DNA from: Thermohalobaculum sediminis
Lineage (GTDB): Bacteria; Pseudomonadota; Alphaproteobacteria; Rhodobacterales; Rhodobacteraceae
Assembly (NCBI RefSeq): GCF_023487995.1
Contig: NZ_JAMFKN010000002.1
Coordinates: forward strand, 434,001-498,000
Reading direction: 5' to 3'
Length of the DNA stretch: 64,000 nucleotides
Shown here: positions 7,948 through 16,271 of the stretch, piece by piece
Numbering within the stretch: position 1 is the stretch's first letter
Layout of the letters: the number at the start of each line of letters is the position of its first letter
Position numbers and translations under genes: made by a program
The notes under the pieces: model-generated
Databases searched by the model: none
The model's input: only the letters and a program-made list of their open reading frames with translations
What the model was told of the DNA's origin: nothing

Positions 7948-8778
7948 ATGAGCCACAGAACCTATTTCGCGCCGCATGGCGGACACCCCGGCCAGACCGA
8001 GCTGCTGAGCGGGCGGGCGACCTTCACCGAGAGCTATGCCGTCATCCCCAAGGGCGTGATGCGCGACATCGTCACCAGCCGCCTGCCGCATTGGGAGGCT
8101 ACGCGGGCCTGGATCATCGCCCGGCCAATGACGGGCTTCGCCGAGACCTTTTCGCAGTACGTCGTCGAGGTGCTGCCGGGCGGCGGCAGCGATCGCCCCG
8201 AGCCCGACGCGGGCGCCGAGGGCGTGCTGTTCGTGGTGGACGGCGCGGTGACGCTGACGATCGAGGGGACCCCGCATCGGCTGGAACCCGGCGGCTTCGC
8301 CTACATCCCGCCGGGGACCGACTGGCGGCTGAGGAACCGGGGCGGCGCGCCCGCACGCTTCCACTGGATCCGCAAGGCCTACGAGCCGGTCGACGGGCTG
8401 GCCGCGCCCCGCCCCGTGATCTCGAGCGACCGCGAGGTCGCGCCCGACCCGATGCCGGGCACGAACGGAGCCTGGGCCACGACGCGCTTCGTGAGCCCCG
8501 ACGACCTCAGCCACGACATGCACGTCACCATCGTCACGATGGAGCCCGGCGCCTGCATCCCCTTCCTCGAGACGCATGTGATGGAACACGGGCTCTACGT
8601 GCTCGAGGGCAAGGCCGCCTACCGGCTCAACCGCGACTGGGTCGAGGTCGAGGCGGGCGACTTCATGTGGCTGCGCGCCTTCTGCCCGCAGGCCTGCTAT
8701 GCGGGGGGGCCGGGGCGGTTCCGCTACCTGCTCTACAAGGACGTGAACCGCCATCCCCGGCTGAGGCTCGGGGCATGA
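7948..8778 (+). CDS. allE: (S)-ureidoglycine aminohydrolase AllE
   Basis: A 276-residue bicupin protein that removes ammonia from (S)-ureidoglycine to give ureidoglycolate. The N-terminal cupin (about residues 60-125) has FVVDGAVTLTIEG and GGFAYIPPGTDWRL. The C-terminal cupin (about 190-250) has ETHVMEHGLYVLEGKAAYRL with the His/Glu metal ligands. The start is ambiguous: an ATG at 7897 has a good GGAGG site and overlaps puuE by 8 bp, but the extra 17 codons end often in A or T, unlike the rest, so the ATG at 7948 (AGGG upstream) is preferred. It overlaps allA by four bases. Confidence 0.9.
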   Translation: MSHRTYFAPHGGHPGQTELLSGRATFTESYAVIPKGVMRDIVTSRLPHWEATRAWIIARPMTGFAETFSQYVVEVLPGGGSDRPEPDAGAEGVLFVVDGAVTLTIEGTPHRLEPGGFAYIPPGTDWRLRNRGGAPARFHWIRKAYEPVDGLAAPRPVISSDREVAPDPMPGTNGAWATTRFVSPDDLSHDMHVTIVTMEPGACIPFLETHVMEHGLYVLEGKAAYRLNRDWVEVEAGDFMWLRAFCPQACYAGGPGRFRYLLYKDVNRHPRLRLGA

Positions 8779-9275
8779 GCAGGCGGGTCGCGGTCGAGGC
8801 CCTGACGGCGGCGGCCTTCGCTCCCTTCGGCGAGGTGCTGGAGATTGCGGGCGAGCCCGATTTCGCCTTCAACGCAGGCATGGCCGAGCGATGGGCGGGC
8901 CTCGCCTTCCCCGAGGTGGCGGGCGAGGGGGGGCGGGTCGCCATCAGCCTCGCCCGCGCCGCGCCATATGCGCTGCCGCTGGCGCTTACGCTGGTCGAGC
9001 GGCATCCTTTGGGCAGCCAGGCCTTCATGCCGCTCTCGTCCGCGCCATTCCTCGTGGTCGTCGCGACCGACGACAGCGGCCGGCCGGGACAGCCGCTTGC
9101 GTTCCTGACGAATGGCGCGCAGGGGGTGAACTACCGGCGCAATGTCTGGCACGGGGTGCTGACGCCGCTCGAGGGGACGCAGGATTTCCTGATCGTCGAT
9201 CGCAGCGGGCCGGGGGTGAATCTCGAAGAGCACCGCTTTTCCGAGCCTTGGATGATCGGGCCGGAGGCGCCCTGA
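8775..9275 (+). CDS. allA: Ureidoglycolate lyase AllA
   Basis: A 166-residue AllA family protein that splits ureidoglycolate into glyoxylate and urea. Visible family features are LTAAAFAPFGEVLE at the start, the VERHPLGSQAFMPL segment around residue 75, and the NYRRNVWHGVLTPL metal/substrate segment around 122-135. Its ATG overlaps the allE stop codon (ATGA), so the two are translationally coupled. Its product glyoxylate is the entry substrate of the adjacent bhc locus. Confidence 0.9.
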   Translation: MSRRVAVEALTAAAFAPFGEVLEIAGEPDFAFNAGMAERWAGLAFPEVAGEGGRVAISLARAAPYALPLALTLVERHPLGSQAFMPLSSAPFLVVVATDDSGRPGQPLAFLTNGAQGVNYRRNVWHGVLTPLEGTQDFLIVDRSGPGVNLEEHRFSEPWMIGPEAP

Positions 9276-9296
9276 GCGCGGAACTCTGTCCGGGAG

Positions 9297-9343
9297 GTCC
9301 CGGGTCTGCACCACACCGCTGCGCGTTGCGGCGCGCCCGGGAC
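9297..9343. terminator. Hairpin between convergent allA and bhcR
   Basis: GTCCCGGG (9297-9304) pairs with CCCGGGAC (9336-9343). The intervening sequence can form a smaller CCGC/GCGG stem. It is the only strong fold in the 90-bp gap where the two transcripts converge, so a bidirectional terminator is likely. It also resembles the dispersed CCCGGG repeat family. Confidence 0.35.
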
Positions 9344-9365
9344 AGCGCCTCGTCACGGGCGGGCG

Positions 9366-10202
9366 CTATCCCCGCACTGCGGGCGGGGTGCCGCCGGTCA
9401 ACCGTGTGATCTCGTCGGCCGCGGCGCGTACCCGGGCGCCGAGGGTGGCGAGCGCCGAATCCCCGAAGCGAACCGCGGGGCCCGAGATCGAGACGCCCGC
9501 CACCGGCTCGCCATAGGTGTTGAAGATCGGCGCCGCGATGCAGCGCATGCCGTCGAAGCGTTCCTCGTCGTCCAGCGACCAGCCGCGGGCACGGGTGCGG
9601 TCGAGATCGGCGGTGAGCGCCACCGGGTCGGTGAGCGTCCGCGCCGTGAAGCCCGGCAGGCCGCGCCGCTTCACCACCGCATCGCACCGCGCGCGGTCGA
9701 AGAACGCCAGCAGCGCCTTGCCGATGCCCGAGGAATGCATGTGCACCCGCGTGCCCGCGCGGAAGAAGGCGCGGATCGGGTTCTGGGTGTCGACCTGGGC
9801 GAGAAAGACCACCTCGCCCTCGTCGGCGATGGCGAGGTTCGCGGTCTCGCCGGTCTCGTCCACCAGCCGGCGCATCACCTCGCGGCTTGCGTCCACAAGG
9901 TTCGAGCGCTGCACGAAGGCTGTGCCGATGCGGAAGGATTCGACCCCGATCATCCAGTCCTGCGTGGTGTCCGAGAACTCGACGAGACCATGGGTCTCGA
10001 GCGTGGCGAGCAGCCGGTGCGCAGAGGACGCCGGCATCCCGGTGATCGCGGCAAGGTCGGTCAGCGTGGCCTTGCCCTCGCGCGCCAGTGCCCTCAGCAG
10101 CATCACCGCCCGGTCGAGCGCCTGCACAGTCGTGCCTGGCGCCTCGGGCTCGACGGTACGCGGCCGACCGCGCGCGCGGCGCCTTGCGTCCTGACCGGTC
10201 AT
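9366..10202 (-). CDS. bhcR: IclR-family regulator BhcR of the beta-hydroxyaspartate cycle
   Basis: A 278-residue IclR regulator. A basic N-terminal tail is followed by a winged helix-turn-helix (about residues 28-90, with DLAAITGMPASSAHRLLATL) and the IclR effector domain (about 105-270, with GKALLAFF and GVSISGPAVRFG). In Paracoccus the divergent IclR gene of this locus encodes BhcR, whose DNA binding responds to glyoxylate; the same divergent arrangement is seen here. The ATG at 10202 follows AAGGGGG; the ATG at 10241 would add 13 residues with a poorer site. It shares the AT-rich promoter region with bhcA. Confidence 0.9.
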   Translation of the reverse strand: MTGQDARRRARGRPRTVEPEAPGTTVQALDRAVMLLRALAREGKATLTDLAAITGMPASSAHRLLATLETHGLVEFSDTTQDWMIGVESFRIGTAFVQRSNLVDASREVMRRLVDETGETANLAIADEGEVVFLAQVDTQNPIRAFFRAGTRVHMHSSGIGKALLAFFDRARCDAVVKRRGLPGFTARTLTDPVALTADLDRTRARGWSLDDEERFDGMRCIAAPIFNTYGEPVAGVSISGPAVRFGDSALATLGARVRAAADEITRLTGGTPPAVRG

Positions 10203-10269
10203 CCGCACCCCCTTGTTCCGCTCGCCGCCGCCCGGAATCATTTTCCGCCATGGACCGGAGGCGCATCAA

Positions 10270-10346
10270 TGGAAAATTGGATTTGCCTTAACCTGTCAGC
10301 ATCTTGGAATTTTTCAACGGCATTATGGAATATTTTTTCAGAAAAA
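10270..10346. promoter_or_regulatory. Repeated TGGAA elements in the bhcR-bhcA control region
   Basis: This AT-rich island contains TGGAA elements at 10270, 10305 and 10326. The last two are near-direct repeats (TGGAATTTTTCA and TGGAATATTTTTTCA) spaced about two helical turns apart, and TTTTTC-A-GAAAAA (10334-10346) is a perfect palindrome. GGAATCATTTTCC lies at 10234-10246. E. coli IclR recognises TGGAAAT-type half-sites, so these are plausible BhcR operators. The exact site cannot be fixed from the sequence alone. Confidence 0.45.
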
Positions 10347-10403
10347 TTGCAAATTCCCCTCGGCGCGCGCATCTTCCCCCCATCAAGGCGAGGAGGAGAC
10401 GCC

Positions 10404-11615
10404 ATGACTGCGCATCTGCCTGTCTTCATCGGCCAGAACCCGGTCTTCATCCCGGGCCCCACCAACATCCCCGACCGTCTGCGCTATGCCATGAGCATCC
10501 AGACCACCGACCACCGCGCGCCCGATTTCGTCGAGCTGCTGGGTCCGCTTCTGGGCGACCTGAAGAAGGTCTTCAAGACGGCGACGGGCGAGGTCATCAC
10601 CTTCCCCGCCAGCGGCACCGGCGGCTGGGAGGCGGCGATCACCAACACGCTGTCGCCCGGCGACAAGGTGCTGGTCGCTCGCTACGGCATGTTCTCGCAC
10701 CGCTGGATCGACCTTTGCCAGCGCCACAACCTCGATGTCGAGGTGATCGAGTGCGAATGGGGCACCGGCGCCCCCGCCGACCGCTTCGAGGCGCGGCTGT
10801 CGGCCGACAAGGGCCACGCGATCAAGGCGGTTCTGGTCACGCACAACGAGACGGCCACGGGCGTGGTTTCGGACGTGGCCGCCGTGCGCCGGGCCATGGA
10901 CGCGGCGGGGCATCCGGCGATGCTCTATGTCGATTGCGTCTCGTCGCTCGCCTCGATGGATTTCCGCATGGACGAGTGGGGCGTGGACCTTGCCGTCACC
11001 GGCAGCCAGAAGGGCTTCATGCTGGCCACCGGCATGGCGATCGTCGGCGTCTCGCAGCGCGCGATGGAGGCGACGAAGACCGCGAAATGCCCGCGCTGCT
11101 TCTTCGACTTCCGCGACATGGGCGGCGCGAATGCGCGGGGCGGCTTCCCCTACACGCCGCCCCTGCAGATCATGTACGGCCTGCGCGAGAGCCTGCGGAT
11201 GCTGCTGGAGGAGGGGCTGGACAATGTCTTCGCCCGCCACCGCCGCATCGCCGAAGGGGTGCGCGAGGCCGTCCGGGCGTGGGGCCTCAGCCTCTGCGCG
11301 ACCTCGCCCGAGCTCTACTCGGACACCGTGAGCTGCATCTACGTCCCCGAGGGCTTCGACAGCAACGTGCTGACGAACCACGCCTTCGACGCCTATGGCG
11401 TGTCGTTCGGCGTGGGGCTGGGGCAGATGGCGGGCAGGGCCTTCCGGATCGGGCATCTGGGCTCGCTCACGGACGTCATGGCGCTGTCGGGCATTGCAAC
11501 GATCGAGATGGCGATGAAGGATCTGGGATACCCGGTCCGGCTGGGGCAGGGTGTCGCCGCGGCGCAGGACTACTATCGCGCGACGCGGGCAGCGCCCCGC
11601 AAGGCCGCGGCCTGA
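10404..11615 (+). CDS. bhcA: Aspartate:glyoxylate aminotransferase BhcA
   Basis: A 403-residue fold-type I PLP enzyme of the class V serine-glyoxylate aminotransferase family. It transfers the amino group of aspartate to glyoxylate, giving oxaloacetate and glycine. Seen in the sequence are the N-terminal FIPGPTNIPDRLRYAM, the SGTGGWEAAI cofactor loop (about residues 70-79), the DCVSSLASMDF segment (about 177-187) and the PLP lysine in VTGSQKGF (K203). A strong AGGAGGAG site lies six bases before the ATG. It is the first gene of bhcABCD and runs into bhcB with an 11-base gap. Confidence 0.93.
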   Translation: MTAHLPVFIGQNPVFIPGPTNIPDRLRYAMSIQTTDHRAPDFVELLGPLLGDLKKVFKTATGEVITFPASGTGGWEAAITNTLSPGDKVLVARYGMFSHRWIDLCQRHNLDVEVIECEWGTGAPADRFEARLSADKGHAIKAVLVTHNETATGVVSDVAAVRRAMDAAGHPAMLYVDCVSSLASMDFRMDEWGVDLAVTGSQKGFMLATGMAIVGVSQRAMEATKTAKCPRCFFDFRDMGGANARGGFPYTPPLQIMYGLRESLRMLLEEGLDNVFARHRRIAEGVREAVRAWGLSLCATSPELYSDTVSCIYVPEGFDSNVLTNHAFDAYGVSFGVGLGQMAGRAFRIGHLGSLTDVMALSGIATIEMAMKDLGYPVRLGQGVAAAQDYYRATRAAPRKAAA

Positions 11616-11625
11616 GGAGATGACG

Positions 11626-12579
11626 ATGCAGATCCCGACTTTCGACGATGTCGAAGCGGCCGCGCGGCGGATCGCGCCCTACATCCACCGCACGCCGGTT
11701 CTGACCTCGAGCTTCCTCAACCGGCTCACCGGGGCGGAGCTGTTCTTCAAGTGCGAGAACTTCCAGAAGGCCGGGGCCTTCAAGGTGCGGGGCGCGTGCA
11801 ACGCCGTCTTCGGCCTGTCGGACGAGAAGGCCGCCAAGGGCGTCGCCACCCACTCCTCGGGCAACCACGCGCTGTCGCTGAGCTACGCCGCCGGGCGGCG
11901 GGGCATCCCCTGTCACGTGGTGATGCCGCGCACGGCGCCGCAGGCCAAGAAGGACGCGGTGATCGGCTATGGCGGCATGATCACCGAATGCGAGCCCTCG
12001 ACCAGCTCGCGCGAGGCGGTCTTCGCCGAGGTCGAGGCCCGGACCGGCGCCGAGTTCGTGCACCCCTACAACGACCCCCGCGTGATCGCGGGCCAGGGCA
12101 CCTGCTCGCTGGAGCTCAACGCGCAGGTGCCGGGGCTCGACGCGGTGATCGCGCCGATCGGCGGTGGCGGCATGGTGTCGGGCACCTGCCTCACGCTCTC
12201 GACCATCGCGCCCGGCGTGAAGATCTACGCCGCCGAGCCCGAACAGGCGGATGACGCCTATCGCAGCTTCAAGGCAGGCCACATCATCGCCGACGACGCG
12301 CCGGTGACAGTGGCCGACGGGCTCAAGGTGCCGCTCAAGGAGCTGACCTGGCACTTCGTGTCGAACCATGTGACCGATATCCTGACCGCGAGCGAGCAGG
12401 AGATCATCGACGCCATGAAGCTCACATGGGCGCGGATGAAGATCGTGATCGAGGCGAGTTGCGCCGTGCCGCTCGCCACCATTCTGAAGAACCGGGAGGT
12501 GTTCGCGGGCAAGCGTGTCGGCGTCATCATCACCGGCGGCAATGTGGACCTGGACAAGCTGCCCTGGATCAAGGGCTGA
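11626..12579 (+). CDS. bhcB: Beta-hydroxyaspartate dehydratase BhcB
   Basis: A 317-residue fold-type II PLP enzyme related to serine racemase and threonine dehydratase. In the cycle it dehydrates erythro-beta-hydroxyaspartate to iminosuccinate. The PLP lysine is in AGAFKVRGA (K53), the SSGNHALSLSYAA loop binds the cofactor phosphate or substrate (about residues 77-89), and the glycine-rich GGGGMVSG loop follows near 180. The GAGGAG site fits the ATG at 11626 better than the ATG six bases earlier. The gene order identifies it as BhcB rather than a general threonine ammonia-lyase; a paralogue of the latter type lies at 30960. Confidence 0.92.
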   Translation: MQIPTFDDVEAAARRIAPYIHRTPVLTSSFLNRLTGAELFFKCENFQKAGAFKVRGACNAVFGLSDEKAAKGVATHSSGNHALSLSYAAGRRGIPCHVVMPRTAPQAKKDAVIGYGGMITECEPSTSSREAVFAEVEARTGAEFVHPYNDPRVIAGQGTCSLELNAQVPGLDAVIAPIGGGGMVSGTCLTLSTIAPGVKIYAAEPEQADDAYRSFKAGHIIADDAPVTVADGLKVPLKELTWHFVSNHVTDILTASEQEIIDAMKLTWARMKIVIEASCAVPLATILKNREVFAGKRVGVIITGGNVDLDKLPWIKG

Positions 12580-12589
12580 GGAGGACGCC

Positions 12590-13753
12590 ATGAACGCACC
12601 CACCAACCTCTCGGGCTTCGAGGTCGGCTACGACATTCCCGCCCTGCCGGGCATGGACGAGGCCGATATCCAGACGCCTTGCCTGATCCTCGATCTCGAC
12701 GCGCTGGAGCGCAACATCAGGAAGATGGGCGACTACGCCAAGGCGCATGGCATGCGTCACCGCGCGCATGGCAAGATGCACAAGTCGGTCGACGTGCTGA
12801 AGCTTCAGGAGAAGCTCGGCGGGGCCGTCGGCGTATGCTGCCAGAAGGTGTCCGAGGCCGAGGTCTTCGTGCGCGGCGGCATCAAGGACGTGCTGGTCTC
12901 GAACCAGGTGCGCGACCCGGCCAAGATCGACCGGCTTGCGCGGCTGCCCAAGCTGGGCTCGCGCATCATCGTCTGCGTCGATGACGTCGAGAACGTGGCC
13001 GACCTGAGCAAGGCCGCCCAGAAGCATGGCACGACCATTGAGTGCTTCGTCGAGATCGACTGCGGCGCCGGGCGCTGCGGCGTGACCACCAGCGCCGACG
13101 TGGTGAAGATCGCCAAGGCGATTGACGCGGCCCCCGGTCTCAAGTTCACCGGCATCCAGGCCTACCAGGGCGCGATGCAGCACATTGACAGCTTCGAGGC
13201 GCGCAAGGCCAAGCTCGACGCCGCCATCGCCCAGGTGAAGGACGCGGTCGCGGCGCTTGAGGCCGAAGGGCTCAAGCCCGAGCTCGTCTCGGGCGGCGGT
13301 ACCGGCAGCTACTACTTCGAGAGCGAGTCGGGCGTCTACAACGAGCTCCAGTGCGGCTCCTACGCCTTCATGGATGCCGATTACGGCCGCATCCACGACA
13401 AGGACGGGAACCGCATCGACCAGGGCGAGTGGGAGAACGCGCTGTTCATCCTGACCAGCGTGATGAGCCACGCCAAGGCCGACAAGGCGATCTGCGATGC
13501 GGGCCTGAAGGCGCAGTCGGTCGATTCCGGCCTGCCCTTCGTCTATGGCCGCGACGACGTGAAATACATCAAGTGCTCGGACGAGCATGGCGTGATCGAG
13601 GACCCCAAGGGCGTGCTCAGGGTCAACGAGAAGCTGCGCCTGGTGCCGGGGCATTGCGATCCGACCTGCAACGTCCATGACTGGTATGTCGGCGTGCGGG
13701 GCGGCAAGGTCGAGGTGGTCTGGCCGATCAGCGCGCGCGGCAAGGCCTACTGA
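12590..13753 (+). CDS. bhcC: Beta-hydroxyaspartate aldolase BhcC
   Basis: A 387-residue fold-type III PLP enzyme of the D-threonine aldolase/DSD family. It condenses glycine with glyoxylate to give beta-hydroxyaspartate. The PLP lysine is in HGKMHKS (K62 by analogy with the family KTHK motif). The EIDCGAGRCG segment follows near residue 160, and the C-terminal metal site includes PGHCDPTCN near 360. GAGGAGG precedes the ATG, 10 bases after bhcB. It is followed by a 120-bp gap with a strong hairpin before bhcD, the only sizeable break inside the operon. Confidence 0.93.
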   Translation: MNAPTNLSGFEVGYDIPALPGMDEADIQTPCLILDLDALERNIRKMGDYAKAHGMRHRAHGKMHKSVDVLKLQEKLGGAVGVCCQKVSEAEVFVRGGIKDVLVSNQVRDPAKIDRLARLPKLGSRIIVCVDDVENVADLSKAAQKHGTTIECFVEIDCGAGRCGVTTSADVVKIAKAIDAAPGLKFTGIQAYQGAMQHIDSFEARKAKLDAAIAQVKDAVAALEAEGLKPELVSGGGTGSYYFESESGVYNELQCGSYAFMDADYGRIHDKDGNRIDQGEWENALFILTSVMSHAKADKAICDAGLKAQSVDSGLPFVYGRDDVKYIKCSDEHGVIEDPKGVLRVNEKLRLVPGHCDPTCNVHDWYVGVRGGKVEVVWPISARGKAY

Positions 13754-13786
13754 GGCCGGCGCGGACGCGCGCGCGCCTTGAGACCT

Positions 13787-13813
13787 GCCCTTCCCCCGCT
13801 TGGGGGGAAGGGC
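13787..13813. promoter_or_regulatory. Strong hairpin between bhcC and bhcD
   Basis: GCCCTTCCCCC (13787-13797) and GGGGGAAGGGC (13803-13813) form a perfect 11-bp stem with a GCTTG loop. No T run follows and the next gene of the pathway lies downstream. A partial terminator, or an mRNA-processing or stability element that sets bhcD levels, is more likely than a full stop. Confidence 0.5.
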
Positions 13814-13873
13814 GTGCGGGAGGCACGCCCCTTCCGCTCCCGCGACTCCCGCCCCAAGGACAAGGACACCGCC

Positions 13874-14854
13874 ATGACCGATGCCGGAATTCTCGTGGTC
13901 TCGGAAGACGCCTGCCGCGAACTGGTCGGCCGCAAGGCCGCCTTCGACGCGGTCGAGGCCGTGTTCGCCGCGATGGCGCGGGGCGATGCCTACAACTTCC
14001 CCGTCATCCGCGAGGCGATCGGCTATGCCGACGCGCTTTATGGCTTCAAGTCCGGCTTCGACCGGGCGGGGCTGGCGCTGGGGCTGAAGTCGGGCGGCTA
14101 CTGGCCGGGGAACGCCGCGAAGGGGCTCACGAACCACCAGTCCACGGTGTTCCTGTTCGACCCCGATACCGGGCGGCTGAAGGCGCTGGTGGGCGGCAAT
14201 TACCTGACCGCGGTGCGCACGGCGGCGGCAAGCTCGGTCTCGATCGCCCATCTCGCCCGGCCTGACGCGAAGGTTCTGGGCATGGTCGGCGCGGGCCACC
14301 AGTCGGCGTTCCAGCTGCGCGCGGCGGCGGAACAGCGCGCCTTCGAGAAGGTGGTCGCCTGGAACTTCCACCCCGAGATGCTGCCCGCGCTGGGCAAGGT
14401 CGCGGCCGAGATCGGCCTGCCCTTCGAGGCGGTGGAGCGCGAGCGGCTGGGCGCCGAGGCCGACGTGATCATCACCATCACCTCGGCTTTCGAGCCGCTG
14501 ATGCGGCGCGAATGGATCAGGCCCGGCACGCATATCGCCTGCATGGGCACCGACACCAAGGGCAAGCAGGAGGTCGATGCCGCGCTGGTTGCCGACGCGA
14601 CCGTCTTCACCGACGAGGTGGCGCAGTCGGTCACCATCGGCGAGGCGCAGCACGCGGTGGCGCAGGGGCTGAAGGCCGAGGCCGACATCACGCCCATCGG
14701 CGCGGTCATCAACGGCGCGCATCCGGGGCGGACCAGCGCGGAGGAAATCACGCTGTTCGACGGCACGGGCGTGGGGTTGCAGGACCTCGCGGTGGCGTCG
14801 GTCGCCGCAGAGCTCGCGAAGGCCGCGGGGCGCGCGCAGGTGGTCAGCCTCTGA
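13874..14854 (+). CDS. bhcD: Iminosuccinate reductase BhcD
   Basis: A 326-residue member of the ornithine cyclodeaminase/mu-crystallin family. In the beta-hydroxyaspartate cycle it reduces iminosuccinate to L-aspartate with NAD(P)H, closing the cycle. The Rossmann dinucleotide site is MVGAGHQSAFQLRAA (about residues 137-151). The substrate-domain segments GFKSGFDRAGLALGLKSGGY (about 57-76) and VGGNYLTAVRTAA (about 107-119) match the family. AAGGA lies upstream of the ATG. It is the last bhc gene, converging with the SDR operon across a GC-rich repeat. Confidence 0.92.
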   Translation: MTDAGILVVSEDACRELVGRKAAFDAVEAVFAAMARGDAYNFPVIREAIGYADALYGFKSGFDRAGLALGLKSGGYWPGNAAKGLTNHQSTVFLFDPDTGRLKALVGGNYLTAVRTAAASSVSIAHLARPDAKVLGMVGAGHQSAFQLRAAAEQRAFEKVVAWNFHPEMLPALGKVAAEIGLPFEAVERERLGAEADVIITITSAFEPLMRREWIRPGTHIACMGTDTKGKQEVDAALVADATVFTDEVAQSVTIGEAQHAVAQGLKAEADITPIGAVINGAHPGRTSAEEITLFDGTGVGLQDLAVASVAAELAKAAGRAQVVSL

Positions 14855-14893
14855 GCCTCCGCGCGGGGCGAGCAACCCCACGCCTCCGCCCGC

Positions 14894-14922
14894 GCTGCCC
14901 CGGCCTCCGAGCCGGGGCCTCC
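14894..14922. repeat. GC-rich palindromic repeat copy
   Basis: GCTGCCCCGGCCTCCGAGCC followed by GGGGCCTCC has the same ends as the copy at 4255-4282. It lies in the 131-bp gap between convergent bhcD and the SDR gene, where it could also act as a transcription stop. Confidence 0.5.
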
Positions 14923-14985
14923 TTCGCGCCGCTCCATGCGCACCGAGCGTCCGCCTCGGGCGCTCGACGGCGGCGCACGACGCCC

Positions 14986-15741
14986 TCAGCCCACGGGTTT
15001 CGACATCCGTCCGACCAGCCAGAAGTAGACGGGGCGCGGCAGCCAGGCGAGCGCCTTTAGGATCAGCGCGAAGCGGCGAGGGAAGGCGATCTCGAAGGCG
15101 CCCCCCTCCATGCCCCGGCGCATCCGCCGCGCGGCCTCGTCGGGCTGCATCAGGAAGGGCATGGGAAAGTCGTTCTTGTCCGTGAGCCGCGTCGCCACGA
15201 AGCCCGGATTGCAGACCTGCACCTTGATCGGCATCCCGCGCAGATCGCAGCGCAGGTTCTCGGCCATGTGGATCAGCGCGGCCTTGGTGGCGCCATAGCC
15301 CCAGGCGTCGGGAAGGCCGCGATAGCCCGAGACCGAGCCCACGAGCACCACATGCCCCGCCTTCCGCGCCACGAAGTCCGGCACCACCGCGGCCAGCACC
15401 CGGAAGGCGCCTGCGAGGTTCACGTCCACCATCTGCTCGAGCGCGGCCACGTCCGGCACGCGGGCCGACATCGGCTGATAGGCGCCGGCGTTGTAGATCA
15501 CGCCATCGAGCGCGCCCGCCTGCCCGAATGCGGCCCCCACCGACGCCTCGTCGGTCACGTCGCAGGGCACGGCCCTGTGTCCCGCTCCGGGCAATTCGGC
15601 CAGCAAGGCGTCAAGCGCCGCGCCGTCGCGGGCCGAGAGCACCAGCACCGCACCCGCGCGCGCCAGTTCCGCCGCCAGCGCCCGGCCGATCCCGGCGCTG
15701 GCGCCGACCAGCCAGTAGCGTCTGCCGCGCAGATCGGTCAT
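14986..15741 (-). CDS. SDR-family NAD(P)-dependent oxidoreductase
   Basis: A 251-residue classical short-chain dehydrogenase. The cofactor motif is [10 protein letters not shown] (residues 13-22), followed by YNAG (about 88-91), the catalytic Ser in [10 protein letters not shown] (about 137-146) and the YGATK motif (Y about 153, K about 157). It is the last gene of the six-gene operon that starts with the FAD oxidoreductase; its ATG overlaps the stop of the DUF3833 gene by four bases. Operons of this make-up are linked to membrane lipid modification, so a lipid or fatty-acyl substrate is plausible but unproven. Confidence 0.85.
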   Translation of the reverse strand: MTDLRGRRYWLVGASAGIGRALAAELARAGAVLVLSARDGAALDALLAELPGAGHRAVPCDVTDEASVGAAFGQAGALDGVIYNAGAYQPMSARVPDVAALEQMVDVNLAGAFRVLAAVVPDFVARKAGHVVLVGSVSGYRGLPDAWGYGATKAALIHMAENLRCDLRGMPIKVQVCNPGFVATRLTDKNDFPMPFLMQPDEAARRMRRGMEGGAFEIAFPRRFALILKALAWLPRPVYFWLVGRMSKPVG

Positions 15742-16271
15742 GGCGCGGGCTTGCGGAAGGTCACGATCAGCTCGCCCACCGTGATGCCGAATTTCGACAT
15801 CCGCGCGCGGTTGATCAGCGTCCCGTCCTCAAGCAGGTAGAACCAGTCCTCCATCGAGACCGTGATCTCGTCGCCGCCCTCGCGCGTGAGGCGCAGTCGG
15901 TAGGTCATGGTCGCGGCGCTGCCGGACTGGCGGCCCACGGCCTGCCCCTCGACGTCATGGGCGGTGCCGGTGAAAGCCTCGTCATCGGCGAAGGTCAGGG
16001 TCCAGACCCGCCGCTCGGTGCGGCCGTCGCTGTAGACGAAATCCTCCTCCAGCGTGCCGGTGTTGCCGTCCCAGCTGCCCACCATGTCCACGGTGAAGCG
16101 CAGGTCGGCCCGCCCCGAGCGGCCGAAGAAGATCCCCGAGGCCTGGAGGGGCCCGTCGAGATACTCGCGCAGGTCGAGCCTCGGCGTCTCGGCTGCGTAA
16201 TCCTCCAGCCGCTGGCCGGCGCAGCCCGCGAGCAGTGCCACGAGCGCGAGGGCGGCGGCGAGCCTAGGCAT
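15738..16271 (-). CDS. DUF3833-family lipoprotein
   Basis: A 177-residue protein with a lipoprotein signal ([20 protein letters not shown]; lipobox LAGC, Cys at residue 17), so it should be membrane-anchored in the periplasm. The body fits DUF3833: [20 protein letters not shown], the [16 protein letters not shown] segment and a C-terminal [20 protein letters not shown]. Function is unknown, but the family recurs in clusters with FAD oxidoreductase, DUF1365 and chalcone-isomerase-like genes. It overlaps the MFS gene by 8 bp upstream and the SDR gene by 4 bp downstream. Confidence 0.85.
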   Translation of the reverse strand: MPRLAAALALVALLAGCAGQRLEDYAAETPRLDLREYLDGPLQASGIFFGRSGRADLRFTVDMVGSWDGNTGTLEEDFVYSDGRTERRVWTLTFADDEAFTGTAHDVEGQAVGRQSGSAATMTYRLRLTREGGDEITVSMEDWFYLLEDGTLINRARMSKFGITVGELIVTFRKPAP

